From: Bauldia sp965232525
GTDB taxonomy: Bacteria > Pseudomonadota > Alphaproteobacteria > Rhizobiales > Kaistiaceae
Assembly (NCBI RefSeq): GCF_965232525.1
Contig: NZ_OZ246980.1
Coordinates: 3,844,001-3,908,000, forward strand
DNA: 64,000 nucleotides
Direction of reading: 5' to 3'
Position 1 is the first letter of the stretch. Each line of letters begins with the position of its first letter. The translations under genes were made by a program, and so were the position numbers. This document shows, in pieces, positions 6,761 through 14,622 of this stretch. Below the pieces are notes generated by a model. The model did no database searches. It was not told the DNA's origin and saw only the letters and a program-made list of their open reading frames with translations.

Positions 6761-8017
6761 TCAGGACGTGCCGAACTTGAGAAGCTTGAGGGCGTCGAAG
6801 TCCTGGACGCCGCCGCCGACCCGCTTGGTGGTGTAGAAGAGCACCCAGGGTTTCTTCGAGTAGGGATCACGCAACACCCGCACCCCGACCCGGTCGACCA
6901 CCAGGTAGCCGCGACGGAAGTCGCCGAAGGCAACGGCCATGGCGTCGACGCCGATATCCGGCATGTCCTCCGCGTCGGTGACCGGGAAATTCATCAGCGT
7001 CGCCGCCCCGCCAGCCACCGCCGAGGGCTGCCAGATGTAGTTGCCGTCGACGTCCTTGAACTTGCGGACCGCGCCCTGAGTCCGCCGGTTCATCACCCAG
7101 TGGGCGTTCTGCCGATAGCCGGCCTTGAGGGCATAGATAAGATCAACGAGCTGGTCGGAGGGATCGCTCGCCGCGAAGTCGCCCGCCACCCCGGTCGCCA
7201 GGTAGCCGATGTTGCCCCACGACCAGGAGGCCTCGGCAACGTTGGTGTAGCTCAGGAAACCGGTAGGCTTGTTGACCCCGTCACCGGCGACGAACGCTGC
7301 CCCTTCCTGGGTGGCGAAGGCGGTTTCGACCTCCTCGGCGATCCACGCATCGATGTCGACAATGCTGTCGTCGAGCAGCGTTGAGGTGGCCGCCGGCATC
7401 GCATAGAGCTCCATCGCTGGGAACGAGAGTTCGGCCAGCACCGGCGCCGTGGTCTCGTCCCGCATCGCGGTCTCGCCAACCCACCCGGTATTCGCGCCCG
7501 TCGTCACGAACGGTTTCTTATAGACGTTCGACGAGACCTGCCGGTTGCCGGCGATCGCCCGGATCGGCGAGACGGCGGCAAGGCGGCGACCGATCTCCCG
7601 TTCGGTCTCGTCAGGAACGGTGTAGCCACCGTCCGAACTGACCGCGAGGGTCTTCGACTCCAGCCGCTTCAGTCCGTCCTCGTTTCCGTGGCGCACGTAG
7701 CGCTCGAAGGCGGCCTTGTGTTCGGGCGACGCGATCGTGCGCGGTGTGTCGATGCCGAGTGGCGGCCGCCGGCCGGCCAGGACCAGGTGATCGACGGCAC
7801 GCTTCTGTTCGTCGAGGGCGCGGTTGATCCGATCGACTTTCTCGACCGTCACCACGTCGGCGGTGAGCTTCCGTTCGATCTGGTTCAGCCGGTCGTCGTT
7901 GCCGTCCTTAAAATCTTCAAATGTTCGGCGGAATTCGTCGAACGCCGAGGTGAGATCGGTCTCCGCCGACTTCACTTCAGGCGCCACGGCCGATGCGGGA
8001 GGGGGGTGTTGGGACAT
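6761..8017 (-). CDS. GTA gp5 major capsid protein (HK97 fold)
   Basis: This 418-residue HK97-family major capsid protein has three visible parts. A charged coiled-coil scaffolding-like N-terminal region spans about residues 20-95 (FDEFRRTFEDFKDGNDD). It ends before EHKAAFERYVRHGNEDGL, where the family protease normally cleaves. The HK97 core follows, with DGGYTVPDE, TGWVGETAMRDET and PAATSTLLDDSIVDIDAWI. The typical C-terminus is GYLVVDRVGVRVLRDPYSKKPWVLF. The start is preceded by AAAGGAA at 8 nt. It lies downstream of the protease gene but about 1.2 kb away, the gap being filled with three small genes. Confidence 0.95.
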   Translation of the reverse strand: MSQHPPPASAVAPEVKSAETDLTSAFDEFRRTFEDFKDGNDDRLNQIERKLTADVVTVEKVDRINRALDEQKRAVDHLVLAGRRPPLGIDTPRTIASPEHKAAFERYVRHGNEDGLKRLESKTLAVSSDGGYTVPDETEREIGRRLAAVSPIRAIAGNRQVSSNVYKKPFVTTGANTGWVGETAMRDETTAPVLAELSFPAMELYAMPAATSTLLDDSIVDIDAWIAEEVETAFATQEGAAFVAGDGVNKPTGFLSYTNVAEASWSWGNIGYLATGVAGDFAASDPSDQLVDLIYALKAGYRQNAHWVMNRRTQGAVRKFKDVDGNYIWQPSAVAGGAATLMNFPVTDAEDMPDIGVDAMAVAFGDFRRGYLVVDRVGVRVLRDPYSKKPWVLFYTTKRVGGGVQDFDALKLLKFGTS

Positions 8018-8261
8018 GCTGTCGTTCCTTTCTGGATGACGGTCTCGATGAATGCTGCCGGCGAACCGGCGCCCCCGACGCGTCGACGACGCGTGTCCGA
8101 ATTCGTTATGGTGCGTTTGTTGCGATGCCGGCGATGCGTCCGCATCGCGTCGCCGGAGGATTGTTCAACGGTCCGCGGTTGGCTCGACGTTGCCGACGGT
8201 GATGACCCCGTGACCGCGGGGGCTCAATCCAGTGTTTGGTGCAAACGGTCCCGGCGCGCGC

Positions 8262-8618
8262 CTACTTCAGCACGCAATGACTGTCGTCGTCGGTGTCGAT
8301 CAGCCGCTTTGCCAGATCGCGTTGGACTTCCGGGGGCACTTTGACGGTGAACTGAAACCCGTCGACCTCATGGAGCGCCTCCACGGGAACCTCGTGGCGT
8401 TCGCGCCCGCCAACCGACAACTGCTCGCCAAAGTCCTGCCACGCCCCGCCCGGCGGCCGGCCGTGGAAGTGACACCAGTCGAACGACACCACCCAGTCCT
8501 TGCCCGGCGCCGCTTTTCTCGCCGCCTCGAGAAAAGCACGTCCGACAGCCAGGGCGTCCTCGGACAATCGGAAGACCCCGGGCGGTGTGTACCCTTCACG
8601 CTCCAGTGCCTTTGTCAT
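8262..8618 (-). CDS. Hypothetical 118-residue protein inserted upstream of the GTA capsid
   Basis: This soluble protein contains PGKDWVVSFDWCHFHGRPPGG near residue 38, EVPVEALHEVDGFQFTVKVPPEV near residue 75, and a polar C-terminus DTDDDSHCVLK. No signal peptide or membrane segment is seen. It is co-directional with the GTA genes and lies between protease and capsid, which are normally adjacent. I do not recognise the family. The late domain (DGFQFTVKVPPEV) suggests an alpha/beta fold, with no catalytic motif that I can name. Confidence 0.6.
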   Translation of the reverse strand: MTKALEREGYTPPGVFRLSEDALAVGRAFLEAARKAAPGKDWVVSFDWCHFHGRPPGGAWQDFGEQLSVGGRERHEVPVEALHEVDGFQFTVKVPPEVQRDLAKRLIDTDDDSHCVLK

Positions 8619-8697
8619 GTCACCGGGCCTCCTCGTCAGCCATTCGCCGTTCGATCCGCGAACTCCCTGCAGGTTCCCGCTCTTCGGCTCGCACGCC

Positions 8698-8940
8698 TCA
8701 CAGATACCGGCCGTACTTCTGCATGTCGGACTCGATTTCCTGCTCGAGTTCCGGATAGGCCGCGATAGCCTTGTTGGTTAGCGCGACATTGATTTCGTGA
8801 ACGGCCGCCGCCACGCCGCGAGCGTAGTCGCGGTATTCCTCCGGACTGCACCCCTCCTTCAATGCGCCCAGGCAGCCGCTGAGTTCGCGTTGGCTGCGAA
8901 AAGCGACACGAATGAGGTGCTTGGCAAGTTGCTTGTCCAT
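8698..8940 (-). CDS. Small helical protein, intact paralogue of the broken gene at 2129-2356
   Basis: This 80-residue all-helical, acidic protein starts at ATG 8940 with GAGGG a few nt upstream. Key segments are KQLAKHLIRVAFRSQREL, KEGCSPEEYRDYARGVAAAVHEIN and YPELEQEIESDMQKYGRYL. It shares the pattern H-I-R-(4)-RS-REL, (K)-x-C-x-P-x-EY-x-x-(Y)-A and P-E-x-x-x-E with the amber-interrupted gene at 2129-2356. It is located between GTA protease and capsid. Function is unknown. Small acidic helical proteins of this kind also occur beside polymorphic toxins, but nothing here proves that role. Confidence 0.68.
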   Translation of the reverse strand: MDKQLAKHLIRVAFRSQRELSGCLGALKEGCSPEEYRDYARGVAAAVHEINVALTNKAIAAYPELEQEIESDMQKYGRYL

Positions 8941-8953
8941 AACGTCCCTCGTT

Positions 8954-9172
8954 TCAAGCACCGACGCCCAGGCATTCGTTCATGCACTTGTGGAAGTCGA
9001 ACTCGTTTAGGTCCACTCCCGGTGGCTGGAACCGCTCAAGCAGCCGATAGCAGAAATCAAGGCATCGTTCATACTCCCGAGATCGAGCCGCGAGTTGCTG
9101 ACCTGCCGGGGTCGATGTCTGTTTCAAGGTCGAACATCGGTAACACTCCACGGGACGGCCCAAGGGCCACAT
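8954..9172 (-). CDS. Small hypothetical protein with twin CX3C motif
   Basis: The C-terminal half reads REYERCLDFCYRLLERFQPPG and then EFDFHKCMNECLGVGA. The two CX3C pairs, about 30 residues apart, are typical of helical hairpins closed by disulfides. The chosen ATG at 9172 gives 72 residues, but no strong ribosome-binding site precedes it and the N-terminal part (MWPLGRPVECYRC) is less convincing. The gene ends 13 nt before the start of the helical gene at 8698-8940, suggesting co-transcription. I do not recognise the family. Confidence 0.45.
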   Translation of the reverse strand: MWPLGRPVECYRCSTLKQTSTPAGQQLAARSREYERCLDFCYRLLERFQPPGVDLNEFDFHKCMNECLGVGA

Positions 9173-9233
9173 GCCATCACCGCCGTCGCGGCCCGGATCG
9201 CCGCAACCAACGCTGTCCACCCTTCCACCATGA

Positions 9234-9767
9234 TCACATGCCCGGGATCGCGGCACGCACGGTGCGCGTGGCGCGCTCGATCGCGGTGACCAGCGCCGCC
9301 TGCTCGTGACCCTTCACCGCCGCGACCCGGGCGTCCGGCAGCATCGGAAACGTCACGACCGAGATTTCCCAGAGATCGACCTCGATCAGCCGCCGCAGCC
9401 CGGTCTTGGAATCGGTACGGCCGCGCACGGTCCGGTAGCCGATCGACAACCCGTCGAGCGCCCCCGCCCGCATCAGCGACAGCACCTCGCGCGCCTTGAC
9501 AACATCAGTGGTCAGCCGGCCACGCACCCGAAGGCCGCGCGTGTCCTCACGCACCTCCTCCCAGACGCCGATCGGCTGGTTCGGGTCGTGCTGGTAGAGC
9601 ATCTTGATCCCGGCCGCGCCCCGTTTGGCGAGCGATGCCCGGAACGCACCCGGCATGACCACGTCCCGGCCGAGGTCCGCCTGGTCGAAGAGGCTGGCGT
9701 AACCGGCAAAAGTCCCGTCGGCATCCACGGCCAGATCGGATCGGGCGAACTTGGTTTCGGTGGCCAT
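9234..9767 (-). CDS. GTA gp4 prohead protease (HK97 U35 family)
   Basis: This 177-residue prohead maturation protease cleaves the capsid scaffold domain. The family elements are present: GYASLFDQADLGRDVVMPGAF near residue 21, MLYQHDPNQPIGVWEE near residue 56 with the catalytic His, ALDGLSIGYRT near residue 103 with the catalytic Ser, and LWEISVVTFPMLPDARV near residue 133. ATG 9767 was chosen over an in-frame upstream start because the family opens with KFARSDL soon after Met. AGGAG lies 12 nt upstream. It has its own promoter region at 9916-9959, unlike in compact GTA clusters. Confidence 0.93.
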   Translation of the reverse strand: MATETKFARSDLAVDADGTFAGYASLFDQADLGRDVVMPGAFRASLAKRGAAGIKMLYQHDPNQPIGVWEEVREDTRGLRVRGRLTTDVVKAREVLSLMRAGALDGLSIGYRTVRGRTDSKTGLRRLIEVDLWEISVVTFPMLPDARVAAVKGHEQAALVTAIERATRTVRAAIPGM

Positions 9768-9915
9768 CAAGGCACAACACTCCTGTCGGCGCACCGATCT
9801 GCGGCGCGATCCGCTGGTGGATGATTCCGTTTCGACTGGTGTTTTTGGGGTCGGCAGCGGAGCCGCAGCTCTCTCCTACCTCAACCCGCGCCCGCACCTC
9901 TGTGACAATACCGGG

Positions 9916-9959
9916 ACACTACCGGACCACCGTAACGGTGTCAAGGACTTTTTTCCTAC
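9916..9959 (-). promoter_or_regulatory. GTA-type promoter/operator upstream of the protease gene
   Basis: On the minus strand TTGACA (9939-9944) is followed after 17 nt by TAGTGT (9916-9921). The block 9931-9959 is identical at 26 of 29 positions to 24389-24417 upstream of terS. It includes an AGGA...TCCT palindrome just upstream of and touching the -35 box, and CACCGTTACGGTG, a 13-nt palindrome, overlapping it. The rest of the 367-nt gap between the protease and the plus-strand gene at 10135 shows no gene. Confidence 0.65.
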
Positions 9960-10134
9960 TACCCATTGGCGAGCAGCATGCAAGCAAGCCGGAGCGCACC
10001 TCTGTCCATAGGGCAGCATCTGGCCTACGGTCGCCGCCCGGCGGCCAACCCCAATGTTTCTGAGACGATGATCGTTGGCGATCGACAGCTTCAGCGCCAG
10101 CGAAGCTGTTCAAATGAGAGAGTGAGACCCTTCC

Positions 10135-10488
10135 ATGAATGTTTCGCAGCACATCGCGGCGGTCCTCGGCCCGACGCTGATCGCCGTAACCGTGTCCGAG
10201 GCGATCAATCTGCGCATTTGGGATGGCGTCCATCCAACCGTCGTTTATCTCAACGGCCTACTACTTCTCGTTGGCGGTCTGGTCATCGTCACGATCCACA
10301 ATCACTGGCAGTTCGACAGCAGGCTCCTCGTGACCGTCTCGGGCTGGCTGCTTGTCATCACCGGCGCTTACCGGATGTTCTTCCCGTCGTCGCCGCAGCG
10401 CGCGCCGGGCGTCGCCACATATGCGATTATCACGCTCGTTTGTGCTTTGGGCGTCGCCTTGAGTTTCATGGCGTTTCTCAGGACCTGA
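10135..10488 (+). CDS. Small four-helix membrane protein of unknown function
   Basis: This 117-residue integral membrane protein has about four predicted transmembrane helices: near residues 6-22, 37-56, 62-82 (LVTVSGWLLVITGAY) and 95-113. It has no recognisable catalytic motif. It lies on the plus strand, opposite to the GTA genes, within the insertion between portal and protease, and is followed by an unrelated exported protein. The start ATG lies at the end of a GAGACC-containing leader. I do not recognise a named family. Confidence 0.7.
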   Translation: MNVSQHIAAVLGPTLIAVTVSEAINLRIWDGVHPTVVYLNGLLLLVGGLVIVTIHNHWQFDSRLLVTVSGWLLVITGAYRMFFPSSPQRAPGVATYAIITLVCALGVALSFMAFLRT

Positions 10489-10631
10489 CGATAAGGCCTC
10501 CCGCCCCGTGCGCTCAGCCCAGTATTGCTTTATCTGGCCGTCGAAATCCGCCTGGTTCTGGACTATCCGCCGGCAGTAGCAAGGGCCATCACGATTCTCC
10601 GTCTGGCTTGCGTTGAAAGTTGATTCTCTGT

Positions 10632-11453
10632 ATGGCTGTGTTCATGATATGTTCCTCGGCTCGATGGCTTGTCGCAGTAGTGGTCGCAATGACGGCGACC
10701 GCGTTGTCGTATGGCGTTGCGCGCGCTCATGACTATACATGTCAGGAGATGCTCGATTACAGCGTCGAAGCGACCAATCGGCTTCTGCACTGGGTGAATG
10801 CCGAGCGGAATCGCATCGCAGCCCTTGTGTCACCGCAGGATCGACCGGCTTTCGATGCCCTGATTGCCAAGGGTCAGTGCGAGGCCGCTGAGGCGAACAT
10901 CCGGATGCGCTTTGCGACGGAGTTTCCTGACTGGCTCTGCTTCTTCGGCCCAGACAGCATGGGCTATACCCGGGAGCGAACCTGGCGCGATCTGATCGCC
11001 AAAAATGTCTTTCCCGACCTGCAACTCTGCTTCGCCAACGAGGGACTCGCCGACAGTTTGGCAGCGTTTGCCGAAGCGGGCGCGCCGGTTCCGGTGCCGT
11101 TCGGGTTTGACCGATTGATCAACGATGCGGAACGCGAACTCGGGCCGCTGTGGCGGGAGGTAATTGCGTTCAACAGCGCATATTCGAGCTTCAAGACCTC
11201 CTGCCTGTACGGCAACTATGAGCCCGCCTGCATCGCCTATGTCGATCTGGCGCGGGACGGCATCATCGAAGACGGTGATGACAGTATGGTCTACTACGTA
11301 CTCGTCCGCGCGCGGCTCGCCGGCCAGAGCGCCGTCGGGGATAGAGCATTGGAGGACGCGTTCGCCTCACGCCTCGATGCCGACACCCGCGCCGAATTGG
11401 CCACAGACGCGCAGGCGTGGCTGGACGAAAACAGCCCGACAGGCGCCGAGTAG
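10632..11453 (+). CDS. Exported hypothetical protein
   Basis: This protein of about 273 residues has an N-terminal signal peptide (hydrophobic WLVAVVVAMTATALSYGVARA, cleaved near ARA-HDY). The mature part is mainly helical and has several cysteines: TCQEML, GQCEAAEA, WLCFFGP, LQLCFAN, TSCLYGN and PACIAYVD. No known domain is recognised. Start choice among 10620 (TTG), 10632 (ATG) and 10647 (ATG) is uncertain. It lies on the plus strand between two GTA genes and runs convergently towards the portal/immunity pair. Confidence 0.65.
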   Translation: MAVFMICSSARWLVAVVVAMTATALSYGVARAHDYTCQEMLDYSVEATNRLLHWVNAERNRIAALVSPQDRPAFDALIAKGQCEAAEANIRMRFATEFPDWLCFFGPDSMGYTRERTWRDLIAKNVFPDLQLCFANEGLADSLAAFAEAGAPVPVPFGFDRLINDAERELGPLWREVIAFNSAYSSFKTSCLYGNYEPACIAYVDLARDGIIEDGDDSMVYYVLVRARLAGQSAVGDRALEDAFASRLDADTRAELATDAQAWLDENSPTGAE

Positions 11454-11637
11454 CCGGCGCGCTCCGACGCGCGGCATGGCCTAACAGTTCGTCCACCAAC
11501 CGGAACGTCGCTCTTACGTCGACTGCTGACCGGTCGCGCATCTCTCGTCAGGTAAGCGGCGGCGCTGCCCTATACCCACAGCATCTCGCGTCTTGCACAA
11601 CCTGCCCTGTTCTCAGACTGTCGTACAAAAGGCCACG

Positions 11638-11886
11638 TCAGTCGCGATTGGTTTCCAGTAGTGCGAACAAGCGCTCCTGATCGTCGTGCACGCTCTCGTC
11701 CCCTTCGAAGACGCTGTACTCGATATGGTCCTCGAAGAACTCCAGCTCCAGACGCACACCAACCATGTCGATTGAGACCATAACTGCATCGTAGCGGTCG
11801 TGGCTCAGCCGGTACCAGGCCGCGCCGGAGATATCGTTGAGATGCTGTATGAACTTAAGAAGATCTTTGATTCCAGTCAGCTTCAT
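11638..11886 (-). CDS. Probable immunity protein for the toxin-like tail of the portal protein
   Basis: This 82-residue acidic, cytosolic protein is encoded 12 nt downstream of the portal gene on the same strand. The sequence WYRLSHDRYDAVMVSIDMV followed by RLELEFFEDHIEYSVFEGDE resembles a family of small alpha/beta proteins that commonly follow polymorphic toxin genes, with a helix, then beta strands containing a V-x-x-EFFED-type motif. The family match comes from memory and was not searched. Position, size and charge are what is expected of a cognate immunity protein. Such a gene is not part of known GTA or HK97 phage head clusters. Confidence 0.6.
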   Translation of the reverse strand: MKLTGIKDLLKFIQHLNDISGAAWYRLSHDRYDAVMVSIDMVGVRLELEFFEDHIEYSVFEGDESVHDDQERLFALLETNRD

Positions 11887-11898
11887 GGGTAGTCGCTC

Positions 11899-13476
11899 CT
11901 ATTTTCGATATTTCCCGCGACCAAGAAGCTTCAGGCAGGTTCGCGCCGAAGCATCGCCGCGCCTAGCCAAATCCATCACTTCTTGAATCGTGGAATCAAG
12001 GAATTGCCCCGGCAATTCACGCTGAATCCTCGCCTTACAGTTTGCGGCGATGAAGTCTCGTACCGACATGCCGCGATCCGACGAAGAAAATCCACCAGCG
12101 ATTTCGATCAGCGACCGACTACTCGTGGCATCAACTTCCCCCGGCGGAACCTTCAACTTCAGACCGCTTTCCCCAGCGGGGGTGGACTGGAGACCTGGCG
12201 GGATCGGCCTGCATGAGCCCGAACGCAATCCGTGCGCCAATACACTCGCTTTCCTACCACCACCCCCCTCCCCGCCGGTGACCGGCCCGTAGCCGACCGC
12301 GGCGCGTTTCTCGTTGGTCGTCAGGAAATCGGCGGAACCGACCCGTGCCCATAGCGCCTCGCGCTCGGCGTTGAGCGCATCGACCTGATCGGCGTCGAAC
12401 CACAGCCGCAGATCGCCCGCCCGCCGATCGAACGCCGGCGCCAGCCAGCCGGTCAGCGACTCGGCCAGGCGGCCGCAGAGCGGCAGCACCGTGCTCCGCC
12501 AGAAGGCAAGATTGGCCTCCTTGTAGTTGGCGTAGGTATTATCGCCGGGGATGCCGAGCAGCATCGGCGGCACGCCGAAGGCGAGTGCGATCTCTCGTGC
12601 CGCGCCGTTCTTGGCCTCCAAGAAATCCATGTCGCGCGGGGTCAGTGCCATCGCCTTCCAGTCGAGCCCGCCTTCCAGCAACAACGGCCGACCGGCGTTG
12701 CCGGCGCCGGAGAAATTCGCTTCGAGTTCCTCCTTCAGCCGCTCGAACTGGTCACGGCTGAGGTTGCCCCCGTCCCGCGTCTGATAGACCAGCGCCCCGG
12801 ACGGCCGCGCCGCATTGTCGAGCAGCGCCTTGTTCCAGGTCCCGGCGGCATTGTGGATATCGAGGGCGGTCGCCGCCGCTTCGATCGGCGCGAACCCGTA
12901 GTGGTCGTTCAGCGGGTGAAACAGCGATAGGTGCAGGATGGGTGGTGGCTCGCCAGCACCATCGAAACGAACGGTGCGACCGCCCACGCTGTACTCATAG
13001 GCGCTTGGCCAGCCGTCCGGTCCAGGCACCACCTTCATCCGGTCGGGCCGCAGCGCGTGAAGCTCATGCGGAACCGCCGCCCCGCTCAGGTCATCAGCCG
13101 CCGACGACACCGCCTCCATATAGGCATTGCCGGAGACCAGCAGATGGCCGAACAGCGTCTCGCGGAGATCGCGGCCGGACTGGCGCGGATTGGGTCGGGC
13201 GAGCAGGCGAAGCAGCGGGTGATCGTCCAGCTCCGCCGCGCCGTCATAGAGCAGCCACGGCACCGACGCGGCCGCTTCGGAAATCATCCGCACGCAGCGA
13301 TAGACGATGGCGTTCTTGGCGTAGCCTTCGCGGGCTAGTGCCGCGTAGTCCCGCGGCGTCCAGGCCGGCTGGCCGTGGGTCTGGAAGGCGATCAGCGCCG
13401 CCGTAGCGGACGCCTTCGTCTCCGGATCGGGAAGTGGTTTCGGGCGCCCCCAGGGAAACGGTAGTCGCATGGGCAT
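11899..13476 (-). CDS. GTA gp3 portal protein with an extra toxin-like C-terminal tail
   Basis: Residues 1 to about 395 are a normal HK97-type portal: FPWGRPKPLPDPETKAS at the N-terminus, YAKNAIVYRCVRMISEAAASV near residue 50, LLARPNPRQSGRDL near residue 87, and KRAAVGYGPVTGGE near the usual end. RcGTA-like portals finish at about this point. Here about 130 more residues follow: a Gly/Pro-rich linker and then a compact charged domain (about residues 439-525) with MSVRDFIAANCKARIQRELP, DSTIQEVMDLARRGDASART and the ending LKLLGRGKYRK. That domain looks like a polymorphic-toxin tip, and its DNA is visibly richer in A/T than the portal part. An immunity-like gene follows. The start may also be ATG 13470. 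Confidence 0.85.
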   Translation of the reverse strand: MPMRLPFPWGRPKPLPDPETKASATAALIAFQTHGQPAWTPRDYAALAREGYAKNAIVYRCVRMISEAAASVPWLLYDGAAELDDHPLLRLLARPNPRQSGRDLRETLFGHLLVSGNAYMEAVSSAADDLSGAAVPHELHALRPDRMKVVPGPDGWPSAYEYSVGGRTVRFDGAGEPPPILHLSLFHPLNDHYGFAPIEAAATALDIHNAAGTWNKALLDNAARPSGALVYQTRDGGNLSRDQFERLKEELEANFSGAGNAGRPLLLEGGLDWKAMALTPRDMDFLEAKNGAAREIALAFGVPPMLLGIPGDNTYANYKEANLAFWRSTVLPLCGRLAESLTGWLAPAFDRRAGDLRLWFDADQVDALNAEREALWARVGSADFLTTNEKRAAVGYGPVTGGEGGGGRKASVLAHGLRSGSCRPIPPGLQSTPAGESGLKLKVPPGEVDATSSRSLIEIAGGFSSSDRGMSVRDFIAANCKARIQRELPGQFLDSTIQEVMDLARRGDASARTCLKLLGRGKYRK

Positions 13477-13491
13477 CTCTTCAGGTCCTCG

Positions 13492-13523
13492 AAAAGAAAA
13501 GGCCCGCGCGAAATGCGCGGGCC
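13492..13523 (-). terminator. Intrinsic terminator just upstream of the portal start
   Basis: On the minus strand GGCCCGCGC (13523-13515) pairs perfectly with GCGCGGGCC (13509-13501) around a 5-nt loop, followed by TTTTCTTTT. It lies after the gene at 13573-13851 and only about 16 nt before the portal ATG. Portal transcription must read through it, or start within the few bases between, unless it works as an attenuator. Confidence 0.75.
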
Positions 13524-13572
13524 CGGTTGCTGTTTGCGCCGGCCTCGAGAGGAGAAGCCGGGTGGCGGTTGC

Positions 13573-13851
13573 CTACCGCTCGTAGGTGTAGATCACACCT
13601 ACATTCGGGGCGTAGTAGCCGCCGCTGCCGCCGTCGACGTAATAGGCATATTTGGAACCGCCCGAGACGCCGTTGAAGTCAGGGCAGCGCCACACCGTAC
13701 CCGGCCCGGGCGGCGATCCGCCGCCCACCCAGGGGGTGCCAGCCGGGGCCGCGCAATGATGATGCGCCGCTGTCGCGCTACCGACTGACAGGGTCATGCC
13801 GCCGACTGCCACGAGTCCGGCTGCCGCCAGCGTTTTCCATGAGATCTGCAT
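13573..13851 (-). CDS. Small exported Gly-rich hypothetical protein
   Basis: This 92-residue protein has a clear signal peptide (MQISWKTLAAAGLVAVGGMT, cleaved after ATAA). The mature part is Gly/Tyr/Pro-rich with PGPGTVWRCPDFNGVSGGSKY and GGYYAPNVGVIYTYER at the C-terminus, plus one Cys near HHCAAPAG. ATG 13851 was chosen because AGGAG lies 6 nt upstream. It is encoded immediately upstream of the portal gene, separated from it by an intrinsic terminator. A putative -35 TTGACA lies near 13971 without a convincing -10. Function is unknown. Confidence 0.65.
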   Translation of the reverse strand: MQISWKTLAAAGLVAVGGMTLSVGSATAAHHHCAAPAGTPWVGGGSPPGPGTVWRCPDFNGVSGGSKYAYYVDGGSGGYYAPNVGVIYTYER

Positions 13852-14009
13852 TGTCATCTCCTCGTTTCCAAAGGAGGTGCCGTTCCGTCTCGCTTCGTCT
13901 CTCGGCACGTCGTCGCCCCAGACCCCGAACGGCCTCAACCGCTCGACGTCTGCAACCTTACGGCGCAATTATGTCAACAACTTATAGGTGCCGTTCGAAA
14001 TCCGAGCGC

Positions 14010-14531
14010 TCAGCGCGACACCGGATCGGGGTCAGACAGCCCGGCAATCAGCTTCTTGAGCAGCCCGTCGAGTTGCGTTTGCTCGGCCTCGGACAACGCC
14101 GCGAGTACCGCGCGTTCGTTGTCGATGTGGACGACCACCGCCTTGTCGATCAACGCCCGTCCCTTCTTCGTCAGCGCGACCAGCGTGCCGCGGCGATCGG
14201 CCAGATTGGCGCGCCGTTCGACCAGCCCCGCCCGCTCGAGTTTGTCGATCCGGTTGGTCATGCCGCCGGACGAGATCATCGTTGCCGCGTAGAGTGCCGT
14301 CGGCGCCAGCGCGAAGGGCGCGCCGGATCGGCGTAATGTAGCGAGCACGTCAAACTCGCCGGGCTGCAGCCCGAACGAGGCAAACACTGGCGCCAGCCGG
14401 TCACGCATGATCACCGATGACGCCTCGTTCAGCCGGCCCAGCAGCGCCATCGGATAGGGGTCGAGGTCGGGACGCGCTTTGCGCCACTGTCGGTAGGCCA
14501 GTTCGGCACGATCGGGTTGCGCTGATTTCAT
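14010..14531 (-). CDS. MarR-family transcriptional regulator
   Basis: This 173-residue winged-helix repressor of the MarR family contains LNEASSVIMRDRLAPVFASFGLQ, FDVLATLRRSG, the recognition region LYAATMISSGGMTNRIDKLERAGLVER (about residues 79-105), and the wing ANLADRRGTLVALTKKGRALID. It is divergently transcribed from an EamA-type transporter, and a near-perfect palindrome lies in the shared intergenic region. Auto-repression and control of the transporter are therefore likely. ATG 14531 was chosen because the palindrome begins just upstream; the ribosome-binding site is weak. Confidence 0.85.
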   Translation of the reverse strand: MKSAQPDRAELAYRQWRKARPDLDPYPMALLGRLNEASSVIMRDRLAPVFASFGLQPGEFDVLATLRRSGAPFALAPTALYAATMISSGGMTNRIDKLERAGLVERRANLADRRGTLVALTKKGRALIDKAVVVHIDNERAVLAALSEAEQTQLDGLLKKLIAGLSDPDPVSR

Positions 14532-14534
14532 ATT

Positions 14535-14552
14535 TATCTTGACATTAAGATA
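14535..14552. promoter_or_regulatory. MarR-type operator palindrome
   Basis: TATCTTGACATTAAGATA is an 18-bp palindrome with TATCTT/AAGATA half-sites, the spacing typical of MarR-family operators. A further CAAGATA half-site follows at about 14561. The site lies between the MarR gene start (14531) and the divergent transporter gene (14623), touching the regulator's own start. Confidence 0.7.
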
Positions 14553-14622
14553 CTTGATGCCAAGATAATAGCAATCCAACCGATCGATGCAAGTGCCCGC
14601 CGTCGCAGGAGGAGATAGACCC

